Positions 45,001-56,965 of a stretch of 64,000 nucleotides of DNA are shown here, one piece after another. Under the pieces are notes generated by a model. It was given only the letters and a program-made list of their open reading frames with translations. It made no database searches and was not told the DNA's origin. Origin of the DNA: Darksidea phi (lineage: Eukaryota > Ascomycota > Dothideomycetes > Pleosporales > Lentitheciaceae). Both the position numbers and the translations under genes were made by a program. The DNA lies in NCBI GenBank assembly GCA_030770425.1, contig JASJFT010000083.1:1-64000 (forward strand). Direction: 5' to 3'. Positions within the stretch are counted from its first letter, which is position 1, and each line of letters starts with the position of its first letter.

Positions 45001-45745
45001 CTTCCTCGTACTTGACGAACTATACCCGAAGCGCTTAGTGCGCTCGGAGATTGCCTCTTCACCGACTTTCGATAAGTTTTCTGGAAGATGCAGCCTGAGA
45101 GATGCGTCATCAAACTTTTCTAGCTCATAGAGCCTATACTTGGCGTAAAGATAAGCCTGAGTGGCAAATGCGGTTACGAAGCATGATACGAGACACATTT
45201 AGCCCGCTGTTCTTAATTGTCAGCTTAGCAACCTAGCAAAAGCAGGTCGCCTCTAGGAGGTGGTTTGGAGTCTCTTTGAGCCGCTCTAAATTTACAGGTT
45301 TTATGTTCCACAAACCCAACGTTTCACCCCAACTAGCTCGTGCGGAGTGGTAGCGCATCGTTCCAAAGAGGGATTTGACTTTTATAAAATACCACTTAGA
45401 GCCCCTTTCTGCGCAACATTTCTGCACAACAGGATTGCGACGGCGGGGGCTGAGGCCCCAGGGTTCGGTCACGCTCTGACCACCTTCGCGTATAGATCCG
45501 CGCCCGGGTTGTCGTTCTAGGAGCCTTGAAAGTCCTGTAACGGTCCCATTCCTCCTGCTATTTTCCTATCACTTTCACCATTGCGTTCGGCCGTTACCAT
45601 ACTTCAAATCGTTCCGCGTCCTAGGGTACACTCGGCGTCATTCAATCCTTTTTTTTTAATCTTTTTTTTCCTTGAGAAATCGAAATCACCAGGCTAGAAA
45701 TACAAGCACCCCGGGTCTTTGGATGAAGAGTCCAACACATTCACG
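42001..45745. other. AT-rich gene-poor island (right part)
   Basis: 3.7 kb with no supportable gene. Frames are short and stop-broken, TA dinucleotides are frequent, and I recognise no transposase or reverse transcriptase fragment. Two t8 tracts close together near 45,649-45,670 precede the next gene. It is probably degraded repeat sequence plus the promoter of the C2H2 gene. Confidence 0.5.
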
Positions 45746-47309
45746 ATGGACGGAGAGCACAGATATGACGAGGAGTCACTTCAACACATTTATGCGCTTC
45801 TGGAGAAGCACGAGTTGCATGAGATAGTTAAAATGGCGTCAGATGTTATCAGTTCTCGTAGGACACTAGCTGCTGGATCTAAAGCTCTGCCTCAACTAAT
45901 ATCTCGCAGGCCCTTCTTCATACGCTTCATTTTCGCGGCGCTCTCAATACTCTCAAACGTCTACCGAATCCCGATTGTCAGCCATGAGCACCGATTATAC
46001 GCCATCTTTTCAATCGTCCACTTCTTCTCGCTCTCGACCTCCGCGGGACCCACCGCTTTACCGTTCTGGTCTCAATCCTACAAGACCTGTTCCTATATCG
46101 ACATCCTCGCCAGCTTTGGAGGCGTTCAGTCCGATGGACTCCATTTCGTTACCTTCGCCCCATCCCTTAGACTGCGATTCAAAATCTATTGCTTCCTCCA
46201 CTACGAGACGCAACGGAACATCAACCAATGATGGCTGCTGGTTTTGCACCTTTTGCGCTGAGTATAAGCCGTTCAGCGCCAAGTCCGACTGGAAAAAACA
46301 CGAGACGCGACACCATGAAACTGGCGAGGATTGGCCTTGCCCATTCCGTAACTGTACTCTAGTTTTCGACCGAGAGGTGGATTATCAAAAGCATTGTCAA
46401 CACCGTCACCCAGGTGTCACTCCCCCAACGGACATAAGAATACAACTACTTCCTCGTGCGGTATACGGATGTGGTTTTGATGGCTGCAAAGCTGTTCTCA
46501 CGGGGTGGAACGAGCGATGCAACCATGTTGCAGACGGCCACATGAAGGAAGGAAAGAAACGATCGGAGTGGAAATACTCCAACGTGATTCATAATTTGCT
46601 ACGCCAATGCGCAACACGAGATGCCTGGAAGGGGCTCTTCTCCGATCTCCAATCGAAACAGCCAAGATGCCAAATCACCTGGAGGCCAGAGAATACACGC
46701 GTTCTGAAGCAAAAGCTAGAGTGTAGCGACATGAGACCTAACGTCGATATAATCGTGCATACAGCTCTCAGTTTACGGGAAGGCCGTCCTTATAACGACG
46801 TGCCCGAGTTGCATCCAAGCTTCAAAACTCCTAGCCAGGATTCGGTGCCTTACTTCAGAACTTTGACATATGACCAGCTCACCCACATGCTGAGGGGAAC
46901 CCCTACAGAACGACATCCTAGCGCTCGATTGAATATGTCAATAGCGCCTACATCTCACCCATCCGGTTACAAAATGACCACTTTCAATGACCCGCACCCG
47001 GGCACCCTTATCGAGTTCGACATCCCATCACCCACCGACGCCAATGGGAGACGCAAAAGCTACGTAATGGATATTGATCGAGACGATCTGGGGCTTCCTG
47101 ATGAGCCGGATCCACAAATCCCCCCGGGATTGGATTTAGACCCATTCCAGATGGACAACAGTTGTTCTCCAAAACCGTTCGAGATGCACTATCCTCACTC
47201 TGTCGGTACTTCGCCAATACTGGAAGGGGTGCCGCCTCAACGGCGTTCGTCAAGAGGCCATATCCTCCCCAAATCTATAAGGCATTTCGCTAGTCGAAAG
47301 AGTCCGTAG
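45746..47309 (+). CDS. Fungal C2H2 zinc-finger protein
   Basis: Two exons (45746-45857 and 45910-47309, 52-bp intron) give 503 residues. The first exon (M-D-G-E-H-R-Y-D-E-E-S-L) is supported by exact phase and good gtagga/cgcag ends. A shorter model would start at 45,984. After a Ser-rich region come C2H2-like fingers: C-T-F-C...H-E-T-R-H near 150-172, C-P-F-R-N-C...H-C-Q-H-R-H near 180-205, and a C-G-F-D-G-C...C-N-H...H unit near 228-252. The rest is charged and Pro-rich, with an acidic stretch (D-I-D-R-D-D-L-G-L-P-D-E) and a basic C-terminus. This domain arrangement is common among uncharacterised Pezizomycotina regulators. It is probably nuclear, with targets unknown. Confidence 0.85.
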
Positions 47310-47952
47310 CAAGACCGGGTTGTAGCCGATTAGAGTTGGTAGATAGGCTGCCCGGATCCTGCGATTTGTGGTGTCATTTCCACGACAGACAAGTCTAATC
47401 GCATCATACGCGTTCATTTCGACCCGTCTGCCGGTATTACACATATCTGAGTACTTCTCCTTTGTGTTCCTCTACTTTCGCACATACCTTGTACTTTATA
47501 CTCTTATGTCTCTTAACAAAAACAAAATAATAGGAATAGAGTATTTTTAGAGTTTACTTATAGGCACTGCTTCACAACCTAGAAGGGTCTAGAATACACC
47601 AGTCGTTGACAATATGCTCGCTTACCTTGACGTCGGGGTCTTGGACAGAGTTGATGGAGGGAGGCGACGTTAGCCAACTGAGGGCATTGTGAGATAGACG
47701 TGATCAACCAGCTTACTGACTGCTAGATAGGTAAAAAGCGAGTGTGTGAGTCGAGGTATATCTGAGGTTAGCAAGATGTGAAATGGAACGATATCAGCGT
47801 GCTGTGAGAATGGCTAAAATATTACGGCTTGAAAGCGCCGCCAGAGGACATGTACCAATGACCCATCTTGTACGCCCGGTCAGCTGGAGAAGCGACCGAT
47901 GACAAACGAAACACTATCCCATTATCTTCAATGAGACTCTCCGACCCCTATA
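47310..47952. other. Intergenic region between convergent genes
   Basis: 643 bp holding the 3' flanks of the C2H2 gene (plus) and the Rab5 gene (minus). Nothing else is seen. Confidence 0.5.
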
Positions 47953-48820
47953 TCAACATGCACACCCCTCCTGAGCACTCTCCGCCCGAGCACTGCCCAA
48001 ATTTACACGCGTCTCCTCTTGCCGCCCAAGGTTTGTCTGACCACCAGCCCCTCTAGGGCCTTTCAAGCTCGTTTCCGGGATGGCATTCGCAATAGCCGTG
48101 AAGACCTCAGCAACGTTCTGACCCGTCTTCGCGCTAGTCTCAAAAAATAGCAGTCCCTCCTCCTCCGCATACGCCTTAGCAGTCTTGACAGGCACTCTCC
48201 GCGCATCCGCGCCGTCTTCATCAACTGTCTCCTCGCCTTCAGCAGCAGGTGCCGCATCCGCATCCTCTGCACTGTCTTCATCGGCTGCGCCGGCCAAATC
48301 GGATTTGTTACCCACAAGCGCTATGACAATCCCGGGTGAGGCTTGGCGGTGCAGTTCGGCGACCCAGTGCTGAGCTTTTGTAAGCGAGGACGGCTTCGTG
48401 ATGTCGTAGACAACGAGCGCAGCTTGTGCATTGCGATAGTACATTGGGGCGAGAGAAGCGAAGCGTTCTTGACCAGCGGTATCCCAGATCTCGAATTTGA
48501 TGGTTCGTGTGGGGAGATTGCATTTTTGGGTCAGGAAGGCGGCTGTTGGGCTCTTGTTAGCATCGACGTGCAGTTTGTATGGGTAACAGGATGCTTCAGG
48601 GATCTCAGGAATAGTACATACCGCCTATTGTGGGTTCCTTGTTCTCTTGGAAGTCGTTGTTCACGAAGCGCATTACCAACGAGGACTAGACCTCTAGTTA
48701 GCCATGCGTACCACTTCCTTTGATGAAAAGAGTACCAAGTACCTTTCCGACAGCTGCCTCGCCCAAAAGCACCAGCTTCACGCTGCTGCTCGGCTTCGCC
48801 TGTGTTGCTGTGTCTGCCAT
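47953..48820 (-). CDS. Rab5-type small GTPase (Vps21/Ypt5)
   Basis: Three exons (48820-48743, 48685-48622, 48542-47953) give 243 residues. All G motifs are present: P-loop G-E-A-A-V-G-K-S-S (20-28), switch I with P-T-I-G-A-A-F-L-T-Q, D-T-A-G-Q-E (68-73), N-K-S-D (126-129) and E-T-S-A-K. The Rab5 hallmark [17 protein letters not shown] is intact, and the tail G-C-A-C is a C-x-C prenylation signal. It should regulate early-endosome tethering and fusion through CORVET and PI3-kinase. Oddly, an acidic insert of about 33 residues (131-163, Asp/Glu/Ala-rich) follows N-K-S-D-L. Fungal Rab5 proteins often carry a shorter insertion here. It makes the protein longer than the usual 200-220 residues. Confidence 0.95.
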
Positions 48821-51800
48821 TGCGAGGTATGCGATGGGTGCTGGGCCAGGGGTCGCGGAGCGAGCGAAGGACGTGATCTAATTTGAATAATCTGTATACG
48901 GAGAGGCAATCTTCACAGGCGGCGAGAAATGATGAAGGGTGTGGTGTTGTTGCAGGCAGACAGTTTGGTAGTGCCAGACCATGACGCGGGCGGATTCCGG
49001 TTCACGTGCACGCGCTAAGCCTCACTGGAACTTTAATGCTTTTATGCTGCAGCTGTTCGCTTCATAACCTCTCCTAACAACAAGGTGTAGATCAATGACC
49101 AACAAACGCACCTTACCAAACGGTCGGAAAGAAAACGAACACCCATTGGAACGATTTGACTGCATTAAATACGCATATCAACATCTTTACACGCAAGCCA
49201 TCTACTCGGCAACCTTCCCAAACGCTTACATCCACCATCTTTGCCAGGCAAGTCCCCAACAACGGATTATTCCCAGATTGAGCCGGAATATACTTTCTCA
49301 AAATGTCTGGCACCGTGCCATTGGAAGCGGTGATGGCTTTGCCTACAATTTAGTCTGCTGCAACCCCTCCGTATTTAGTTTTCGCGAATCCTCTCGAGGT
49401 CGTCGATGAAGTGTTGGCGTTCAACATCTGCGGCTAGAGGGGGGCTGCGTTGTGACAGTCGTTGGAGCCTTGGTTCTTTTACTCAAATGTTGATCTGGTT
49501 GTAAGTCGTGCGTTTCGTACTGTGTACAGCACAGTGCCCCTGTCCTAGTGTTGTAGAGCGGGAGAGGCATGGAGCGAGCCATGTTCTATGGACAGGCAAG
49601 AGGGGTGCATCCGCATCCTCTTTAGTATGGACGCTATTCCGTGAATACACGGCGTACATGGGGGGGCTTGGGTGGGAAACACTCCGTAGATGTTGTGCGT
49701 TTCTTCTCAGTCAAAGTTGTGGTTCGGTGCGGCTTCCCTCCGCCCATGGGTCACGGCTGCCGTTGTTGGAGTCACAGGAAGGACTTGCTCTTACCGTCCC
49801 AAGGCACAAACCGCTCACTCAACGCTCGCCCACCACACCTCGACACATAACCACTTCATATCGCACGGCACCCATGCCAAACCGCCGCTTCCCTCACTCC
49901 CTTCATCTTTGATTGTTGCATGTTGCGTAGACCTCGACGGTACTGTAACCACCAATCAGGCGCGCGGAAGCTAACGCAGCATCTAGGTAGTGAACCGATA
50001 CTAGGCGGGACAGTTTCCTCTTCTTTTCGCGGCTCCGATAGACGATTCTCTCATTGAACAGACTATACTCATGGACAAGTCTCATCATTGTCAATCCTTG
50101 ACACCCCAGATATTCACCTGAAGCAAAAGCGCTGTCTCAGTTGTACGTTTCGAGCTAGTGCGGAAATAATTTGCAAAATTCCATATCCTATCGGTGACGT
50201 CAAGAGCTCGATCGGAACATGCTTTGCAAGCCGAGCATGCGCACCATTGCGGGCCAAGCAGCGCCTCAGGAACAGGCTGTGCGTGAGCCATGGTCAGCTG
50301 CGTCGACAGGCGCAGCTCCATCTAGCAAAAGGGCGAGATGTCACCAAGTACCATGCGTTGGCGTTCGGGAACGCAGGATAACCACCCCCGAGAGCCTTAA
50401 CCACGAGCTCACTTGTTGAAAGCTTCGCGGTCGAGCTTATCCGGCGCCTTGGGAGAACGAAGAAGAGCTTCTGGGCCAAGAGGTACTTAGAGTGAACCCC
50501 TCGACACCTGCATGACGATTAAACAGCACCACGACCAAAGAGTCCTAGCCTCTTTCCCCACAGCGGCATGATGCTCGCACTGCGGCACGCAATTCGCTTT
50601 CCATATCGGCACCTTCATGGCGCCCGCGACTTCTCCATTATTCGGCCGTGCCAATCCTGAGTAACTGTTCCCTCCTCCGAGGGAGTTCCGGAAGGCAAAC
50701 CGGACCGCGGATGGATAGAGGCTGGCTGGGCTATGACTTGCATGACAGCAGCATGGCAAACAGAGAGCGGCATTTGAGGGCTGAGGTCGCATGGCATCCC
50801 ACGGCACACGGAGGTGGTGGCGTGCTTCATAGCGCGCTTGCAATATGCACAGACGACAGAAGCAAATCGTCGATCGTGCCAAGGGCGCTCTATCGGTGGG
50901 GTCTGCCAGAATTATTGAAAGACAGAGCACCCTCTGACGCGCAGCCACAGCCCGGATCGCGTGCAGGAGATGGGAAAGACAGCGAGCAAGCACAGAGCAG
51001 CGGTTCTGAATGCGACGATCGCAGCGATCGTTGAAGTTCGCTAGAGACCTCCAGAGCACCGCTAGGGTTCCCCGTGGCAGATGGGCGGCGATCCACGGGT
51101 GCTGGCCCAAGTGCCCTGGGCGATGCGGATCGGCATGTTCGTCCCAAAGCGGAGAGCTGTATCGCGGCGCTCGAATCACAGGCGCAAGGGTATCGAGGGA
51201 CGGGTTTCTAGCGGCAGCGCCTGCGCAAGCCAGGAACCTGCGCACAGCATTGAAGGGTTCCTGGACGAGAGCATCAGCAGCCTTCAACATCAAGGCCGGA
51301 CAGCAGGACGCGCTGAAACGTGTACTCATGGCGCCCGTCAGTCATTTGCGGGGCTGGCCACCGAGGCCTATTATAGCACGGCGAGGATTCCTGCCATCAG
51401 CCACGCAAGGCCGGTACCTCGCCCTATCATGATCACGTTGGCACTAGCCGCGCAGCGTCCGGCTGACCAGTGCGGGCGTCTGGTGCTCTTGCGGCCGCGT
51501 GCAATTAATATTTCCGTTCGCTGCACCTGCATAGCTCCGCTGTCATTCTGCCCTCTGTTTGCTTTCTCCCCATTTCTGTCCGTCTGTCCGTGTTGCTGGA
51601 ACGCATCGGAGTTGCTGTGCAGGCGCCTACATTCGAAACCGGTCCGTCGGCGTGCAACGCAATAATTATCGAAGAGGGGCTCCACCTGGCACATTCCACA
51701 TTTTTTGTGAACCTGCTCGCATAGTCCTCGCTCCACGCACAATAAAATCCATCTCGGATCCCGACCGTGCTTGTTTCACTACGCTGCCATCCACACCTCT

Positions 51801-52038
51801 CCAGCCTATCGGGGCTGTGCTCGCTGTGGTCAGATCAGCGCCGATTACGCCTCGCCCACGTCGACGAACAAAGCCGGCGAGCTGATTTTTGTGCTGGCCC
51901 ATCATGACTGTCCTCAAGGCATGCACTTTTCTTTGACAGTTGCACCCTCTCTCTCCAATTGCTCCGCGCTGACCGTGTTCTCCGCCGCAGGAACCCATCG
52001 CTGTCCGCCCAACAAGCCAGCACCGGCACTCGAGCAAC
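48821..52038. other. Long divergent intergenic region and GC-rich leader
   Basis: 3.2 kb between the Rab5 (minus) and C2H2 (plus) genes. Several long open frames near 50,487-52,391 overlap on opposite strands and are Cys/Arg/Ala-rich without motifs, so I do not call them. The last several hundred bases, with pyrimidine-rich tracts, look like the promoter and 5' UTR of the gene at 52,039. Confidence 0.5.
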
Positions 52039-53425
52039 ATGGCCGGCTCGCTCCCCAAGGCGCGCCCACACTCGCATTCAGTGTCTGCAGGCACTCTCAA
52101 TCCGGCACATCGCGTCACTCGCAGAAAGAGCATGAGCTCGAATGCAGCTGGCAACATCGCGGCCATGGCGGCCGCGGCCAAGGGCATGTCTGGCGCGCCC
52201 CTCGAGGGCAGCAATGCCTCGCGCCGCCTGTCGAAGCCCGCATCGCAGTTCCGGGGCCCTCACTTGAGCTTGACGCCCTCTATGGCCTCCAGTGTTCCGA
52301 ACAATGGCTCCCCGTTCGCTTCGGGAAGCTACAATGCCGCTACCAAGACCGAAGCGATTGCCGACGGCCCTCCACTCGCCGCCATGCCTGAACACGAAAA
52401 AGGCAACTCGAAATCTAGAATACGTCGGGCGAGTGAGGGCTCTCGCTTGGCGAAAGGCGACAGCAAGCGTACAAGTGGTAGCGAATTGAGATGTGAAAAA
52501 TGTGGGAAAGGATACAAGCACAGCAGCTGTCTCACCAAGCACCTGTTAGTCGCCCCATGTCTACCGCTATCCTCCCACACACTTTCACGACTCATGACGA
52601 ATGCCCTTTCCCCACTTTGCACGTTTTGGATTGTTGTTTTACGAGTTCTGAGTTGACTTTTTTTAATTTAGTTGGGAGCATACGCCAGAATGGCAATACA
52701 CATCTAAGCTACTTATTTCCAAGCACCAACAAGTGCAACTCCTGGAGGCAGCTTCAGTTCTTGTTGCCATGAACCTCGATGGCACCGATAGCGATCACTC
52801 TTCTGCGTCGCCGCCAGCCTCAGGTTCTGACCTGCGCGATGATCTGAGCTCCACCGACACTACCCCGCCCCCGCAGATTGACGATCACGCTGTGGGCTCC
52901 TTCCCTCGCCTCCACTATGCCAATCGCTCCTCAAAGCGCTTCTCCTCAAATAGCTCCGCCTACAGCCAATCCTACCAGTCTGCTGTATTTTCGGAGAACG
53001 GCCACCATCGCCAGTGGAGTAACGTGTCTGATCGCCCTACTACCTCGGGCACTTCGGTCGCAGGCTCGTATCGCGAAGACGAGAACGACCAAGCAGACCT
53101 CGCTGCCGCCGTGGGTTTGCTGAGCTGCTCCTACGGGACGCCCAAGTCAGGCCCCGTTGCTCTCTCGCCTGACATTCCACCAGTGCCGCCGCTGCCCGCC
53201 AAGTTTTTGGATTTCAACCATGGTCCCTCTTTATCGGGCAGCACCACTGTGACTGCGCAGCAATCAAGCCTCCGCCGCAGCAACTTCTATCGCCACGAGA
53301 ACACAGATGTGGACATGGACGGCGAGAGCTTCGCAGACGACGACGAATTCCGCCACGGCAACGCCCAAAGCCGTGGGCGCATCGATGAGGATGACGATGC
53401 CTTCTTTGGAAGGATGGAGGAATAG
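52039..53425 (+). CDS. Single C2H2-finger protein, fungal
   Basis: Two exons (52039-52544, 52672-53425, 127-bp intron) encode 419 residues. The intron splits a leucine codon inside the only zinc finger (about 152-172): C-E-K-C-G-K-G-Y-K-H-S-S-C-L-T-K-H-L-W-E-H, a textbook C-x2-C-x12-H-x3-H. Right after it comes T-P-E-W-Q-Y-T-S-K-L-L-I-S-K-H-Q-Q-V-Q-L-L-E-A-A, a helical block conserved in this ascomycete family. Both ends are Ser/Ala- and Ser/Pro-rich, and the C-terminus is acidic (D-V-D-M-D-G-E, E-D-D-D-A-F-F). Splitting the finger across exons means the motif is invisible without splicing. One finger alone rarely gives specific DNA binding, so a protein-interaction or cofactor role is also possible. 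Confidence 0.88.
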
Positions 53426-55800
53426 TAATCCGTCCGACGTACGCTGCCTCGAGTTCGATGAACCTGAGCTTGCTTTCTCTTCTTCAATTTCTTTTCCGGT
53501 CTGTACCACAATCAGCAATGCAGCAATCTATCTCCGCAGACTACCTGGATCCCGTTCTGCAGCACCGAGGAGAGGGCCTCCATCCCACGTTGCGCTCTTG
53601 AGGTTGAAGCTTCGGATCCGGCCAGGTAATAAAGTCAGTCTTGCGTTGAGAGCCTCATCACGTCTAGCAACATTCCCGGGAGTTTTTCTTTGCGCCATTT
53701 CTTGACATTTCCACCGCCTTTAACTATAAACCACAACAAACTTCACCTTCTGGATTCGGGAGAGGCTTGGATGAGAGACTGTTGGTCGAGTTGCCTCGCC
53801 CTTCAGAGTCTACGGTCTTCCGCTTGTTGTTTGGCCACCTATTGTATATTCGGCTAGATGCGGGAGGGAGACGGGGGTTTGCGAAGGGAGAGGCGACGGA
53901 TTTAAATGTAGGAAGTTAGAAACAAAATGTTTGTTTCTAAGTTGCGCGATCAAAATGTGATGCAAACGTGCTTCCCGGTTCTGCAGGAGATTACCAAAGG
54001 GACTGGGGCTGCTGATTTGAGTACAGGAACTGAGGTAAAATGTTGAGGAAGAAGGGGACGGAAGGACCGGAAGAGAGATAAGAAAAGCTGTAGAGGCGCT
54101 AATGCAGGCATTGTGATGAAATCGTGTCGACGCTCGGTTTACCTACCTTCCCCTCGTCCGCACCACTCACCTGAACCACCCGCATCAATGTTTAGATGCA
54201 AGCGATCGACTGCTGCACCACACCATCTCGACCATCTCAGGTCATCATAACACAAGACTGCCGGTCCTTTTTCCATGGAAGTTGAATCGAAAACCAAAAC
54301 AAGATTAAGTGCACGCGAGTGCGGGACGAGCCCCTCTTATAGTAGGCACTGATGTGCGGACCATCAGCATGTGTCATCTGCTCCGAAAGGATGTGTTGCA
54401 TAGCCGGGTTCCGTGTAAGAGATGGCGATCTGCATAGAAGTTGCAGTGTCGGGAGGGAATGACGACAGAGATCGTCGGGTGGGTTTGAGGCTGGGTGTTG
54501 GTGTAAGGGTCGCGTGTTGGTTAGGTCGCATTAAATCACAACAGACGGTTGGGAAATTAGAGCGGGTGGTGTTGGGAGATGATGTTTTGTGGTTGTAGTG
54601 ATGGTAATAGTCGTGTTGATGCTGTAGTAAAGTCGGTGAATGTGTGATAGATCGCGATCGATTAGCGTGAGCATTGCTGTATGCAGTTCTCCCGCCGCAT
54701 GGATGAGCGAGACGCCGCTCCGTCTATTCAAATCGAAGCGTGGCTTCTTCGAGTAGGTAGTGGGTTGCTCAGTGTGCTCATTGATGGATCTACTCGTCGC
54801 GAGCGTCTTTTCTTCATTTGACCATTCAGGTCGGAATTGATCTCGAGCGTTCGTGTCACAGGATGGTGATCAATCTCCTCCAGAAGCCAGTTCAGGCTGA
54901 TGTGTTGGTGCTATTGCCGTCGAGTGGTTGATGCTCGTCTCCCTCGCGATATACCACCGATTGCTGCTTGTTGAGGAAAATGTCTGCTGTTTAGCTTTGG
55001 AGAATAGCCAGTGCGGGCGAGATACATACTCTATTTTCGTTGTTGTTACCACAAAACAGTCCGTTCTTCTAGACACTTTCGCGACTGTAGGACCGCGCGT
55101 TACATGTTCCGCCGTGGAATTTTCATCCAAGTTCTCCAGCGAACCAGCAAGCTGTAGCCGTTGCGGTAGTTATTTGAGTCCGAGCATCGTGGTCCGTATG
55201 TTCCCGCTCGGCGTCTAGGCACTTCTTGCGTCAGGTATATAGGATAAAAAGGTGACGACTCTAGCCGCAGAGGGAAGGTCTAAAAGGCGGCACAAACTGC
55301 ACAGCGTTCGTGTGAATTTACAAGCTTTCGTTACTCAAATACAGCGTCTTCTCCCTCTTCTTCTCAAGCTCCTGGTTCTGGATCACGCAACGTGGTGCAA
55401 ACCTGTCTCATCCTTCATCACCCCCGTCGCGTCTCGCAAAGAGCTTGGCTTCGGGACCCAGGGAAACCGAGTATTGACGTTCCTCTAGGCCGGCTATATT
55501 GACTCTGCTTCAATTACTACCGTAGAACCCGTTGGCGTGACCGTACAACGCTCATGCCATCGTTCCGACCAGCAAGGTGTTCTCGGCAATTGCGTATCCA
55601 GGCTATGCATGAGTATAAACTCGAAGGTAAACTGCTATGGCGATAGCTGCGACGGTATTGAAAGCATACATTAGAAGACAATGAGAGGAAGAAAAGTTTG
55701 CGAGAGGTGAAGGCTCTTTATGACACTAACCCCAAAAGAGCGACCGTTCACATCCGAGGTTCCATCCCCTCTTTGGATGAGCTTGAGTTACGTCAAGCAA
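53426..55800. other. Gene-poor region
   Basis: About 2.4 kb with no supportable exon. It contains the 3' flank of the C2H2 gene and many short frames only. It ends at the 30-bp repeat that marks the left side of the Tc1/mariner relic. Confidence 0.5.
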
Positions 55801-55830
55801 GTACAGTACTAGGACAAAAGTCTGTTTGCC
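55801..55830 (+). repeat. 30-bp direct repeat, copy 1 (probable transposon end)
   Basis: Begins GTACAGTACTAGGACAAAAG and ends tctgtttgcc. It matches 56,836-56,865 at 26 of 30 positions in the same orientation. The TACAGT...ACAAAAGT form resembles Tc1/mariner terminal repeats. It lies about 110 bp beyond the end of the transposase relic. Confidence 0.75.
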
Positions 55831-55942
55831 GTATGCTTATCCCGAATTCGGAAGCGGATCAGCCCCCATTAACAACTACCCCACAATAGTGAATTATATA
55901 GTAAATACATGGCTTTTTGGTGTTTTTCAGGGTAATAGCTGC

Positions 55943-56775
55943 TCAATACTTCGTCTGATAGCCACGCGCAGCCTATACAGCTCGAATTCGACGCGGTATA
56001 CTCGAAATGAGAGCGCGAATCTGTTTTATAGGGATCCTACGCCAACAGTCCTTCAAGGCCTCACAGAATTGATCCCACTCCTCCTAGCTACGGCCACGTG
56101 TTGATAGATGAGGGTAGTGCTTCTGGAGTAGCCGTTTGAGGGCCCACCAAAGGTATTCGATAGGGTTGAGGTCTGGTAAATAGGGGGGGGAATTAATAGT
56201 CCAAATCCCGTAATCTGTTAGGAACTCCGAGGTCCTTTAGGCCGTGTGTATACGCGCGTTATCTATTATAAAGCGCTCTCCTAGCTAATAGTTAGACTGG
56301 AGGCCTTCCTCGAGGGCCTTAATATAGCTGAGCTGGGGTCCCTATTCATGATAACGAGTGGAGATCTCTGAGTACGCCTTCTAGAATCGATCTATATACT
56401 CGCCCATACTAGTTGCTAAGGCGGCCTGCTTGTATACTACTCTATAATCATCCTAGGCTTCTATTTCTTCTATAGGTACCGGAAGACCTACTCAGTATTT
56501 TGGCCTATTATCTTCTGAACTAAGCACTCGTCTGAGAACCGAAACGTGACCTGAGGCCAATCGAAATCTCTATACTCGCGGCAGAGTTCTAGGCGTTTCT
56601 GAGCGGTAGCTCCACTGATTTTAGGCCGTCTGGCTGCCCTGAAGTTGGTGATACCCTCATTTTTCAATGCCCTATAGACTGTGCGCTGAGAGTAGTCCTT
56701 CTCTAGGTGGGCTTCCTCGATGAGCGGTTTACATAGAATCTTCGGGGTTCTTCGGGTATGGCGTAATGTTCACTA
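55943..56775 (-). pseudogene. Decayed Tc1/mariner transposase
   Basis: Read on the minus strand, this stretch gives a recognisable DD34E transposase. In order: a partial helix-turn-helix region (K-P-L-I-E-E-A-H-L, S-Q-R-T-V-Y-R-A-L), the first catalytic D in F-R-F-S-D-E-C-L, the second in I-D-N-A-R-I-H-T-A, then P-P-Y-L-P-D-L-N-P-I-E-Y-L-W-W with the E 34 residues after the second D. It ends W-R-R-I-P-I-K-Q-I-R-A-L-I...R-G-Y-Q-T-K-Y. Several in-frame TAG/TAA stops break it, mainly between the first two catalytic residues and near the C-terminus, and the 5' end is missing. The TA-rich mutation style fits RIP. It cannot be functional. Confidence 0.85.
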
Positions 56776-56835
56776 TCCACTGTGGACACGATGCAATTAC
56801 GACTGTAAGAGGTGTAAGTTGGATTGTGCAGCTAC

Positions 56836-56865
56836 GTACAGTCACATGACAAAAGTCTGTTTGCC
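56836..56865 (+). repeat. 30-bp direct repeat, copy 2
   Basis: Begins GTACAGTCACATGACAAAAG and ends tctgtttgcc, in the same orientation as 55,801-55,830. A normal Tc1/mariner element would have an inverted copy here, so this may be the end of a second, lost element. It lies 100 bp upstream of the SnoaL-like start codon. Confidence 0.7.
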
Positions 56866-56965
56866 CAGCGCCCCACCAAAACGTGACGCGTATCAACACC
56901 TATACAGCAAAACAGGCAGCAACGCCTCACGCCCTCGCCCCGGCAGGCCCTCTAACCCTACCAAG

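Noticed and set aside
45300..45490. tRNA-like box near 45,455 (gggttcggtc)
   Set aside because: Only a vague B-box resemblance. I could not build a cloverleaf with acceptor and anticodon stems.
50487..51329. 280-codon minus-strand frame
   Set aside because: Cys/Arg/Ala-rich with no motif, opposite equally long plus frames in the GC-rich leader of the next gene.
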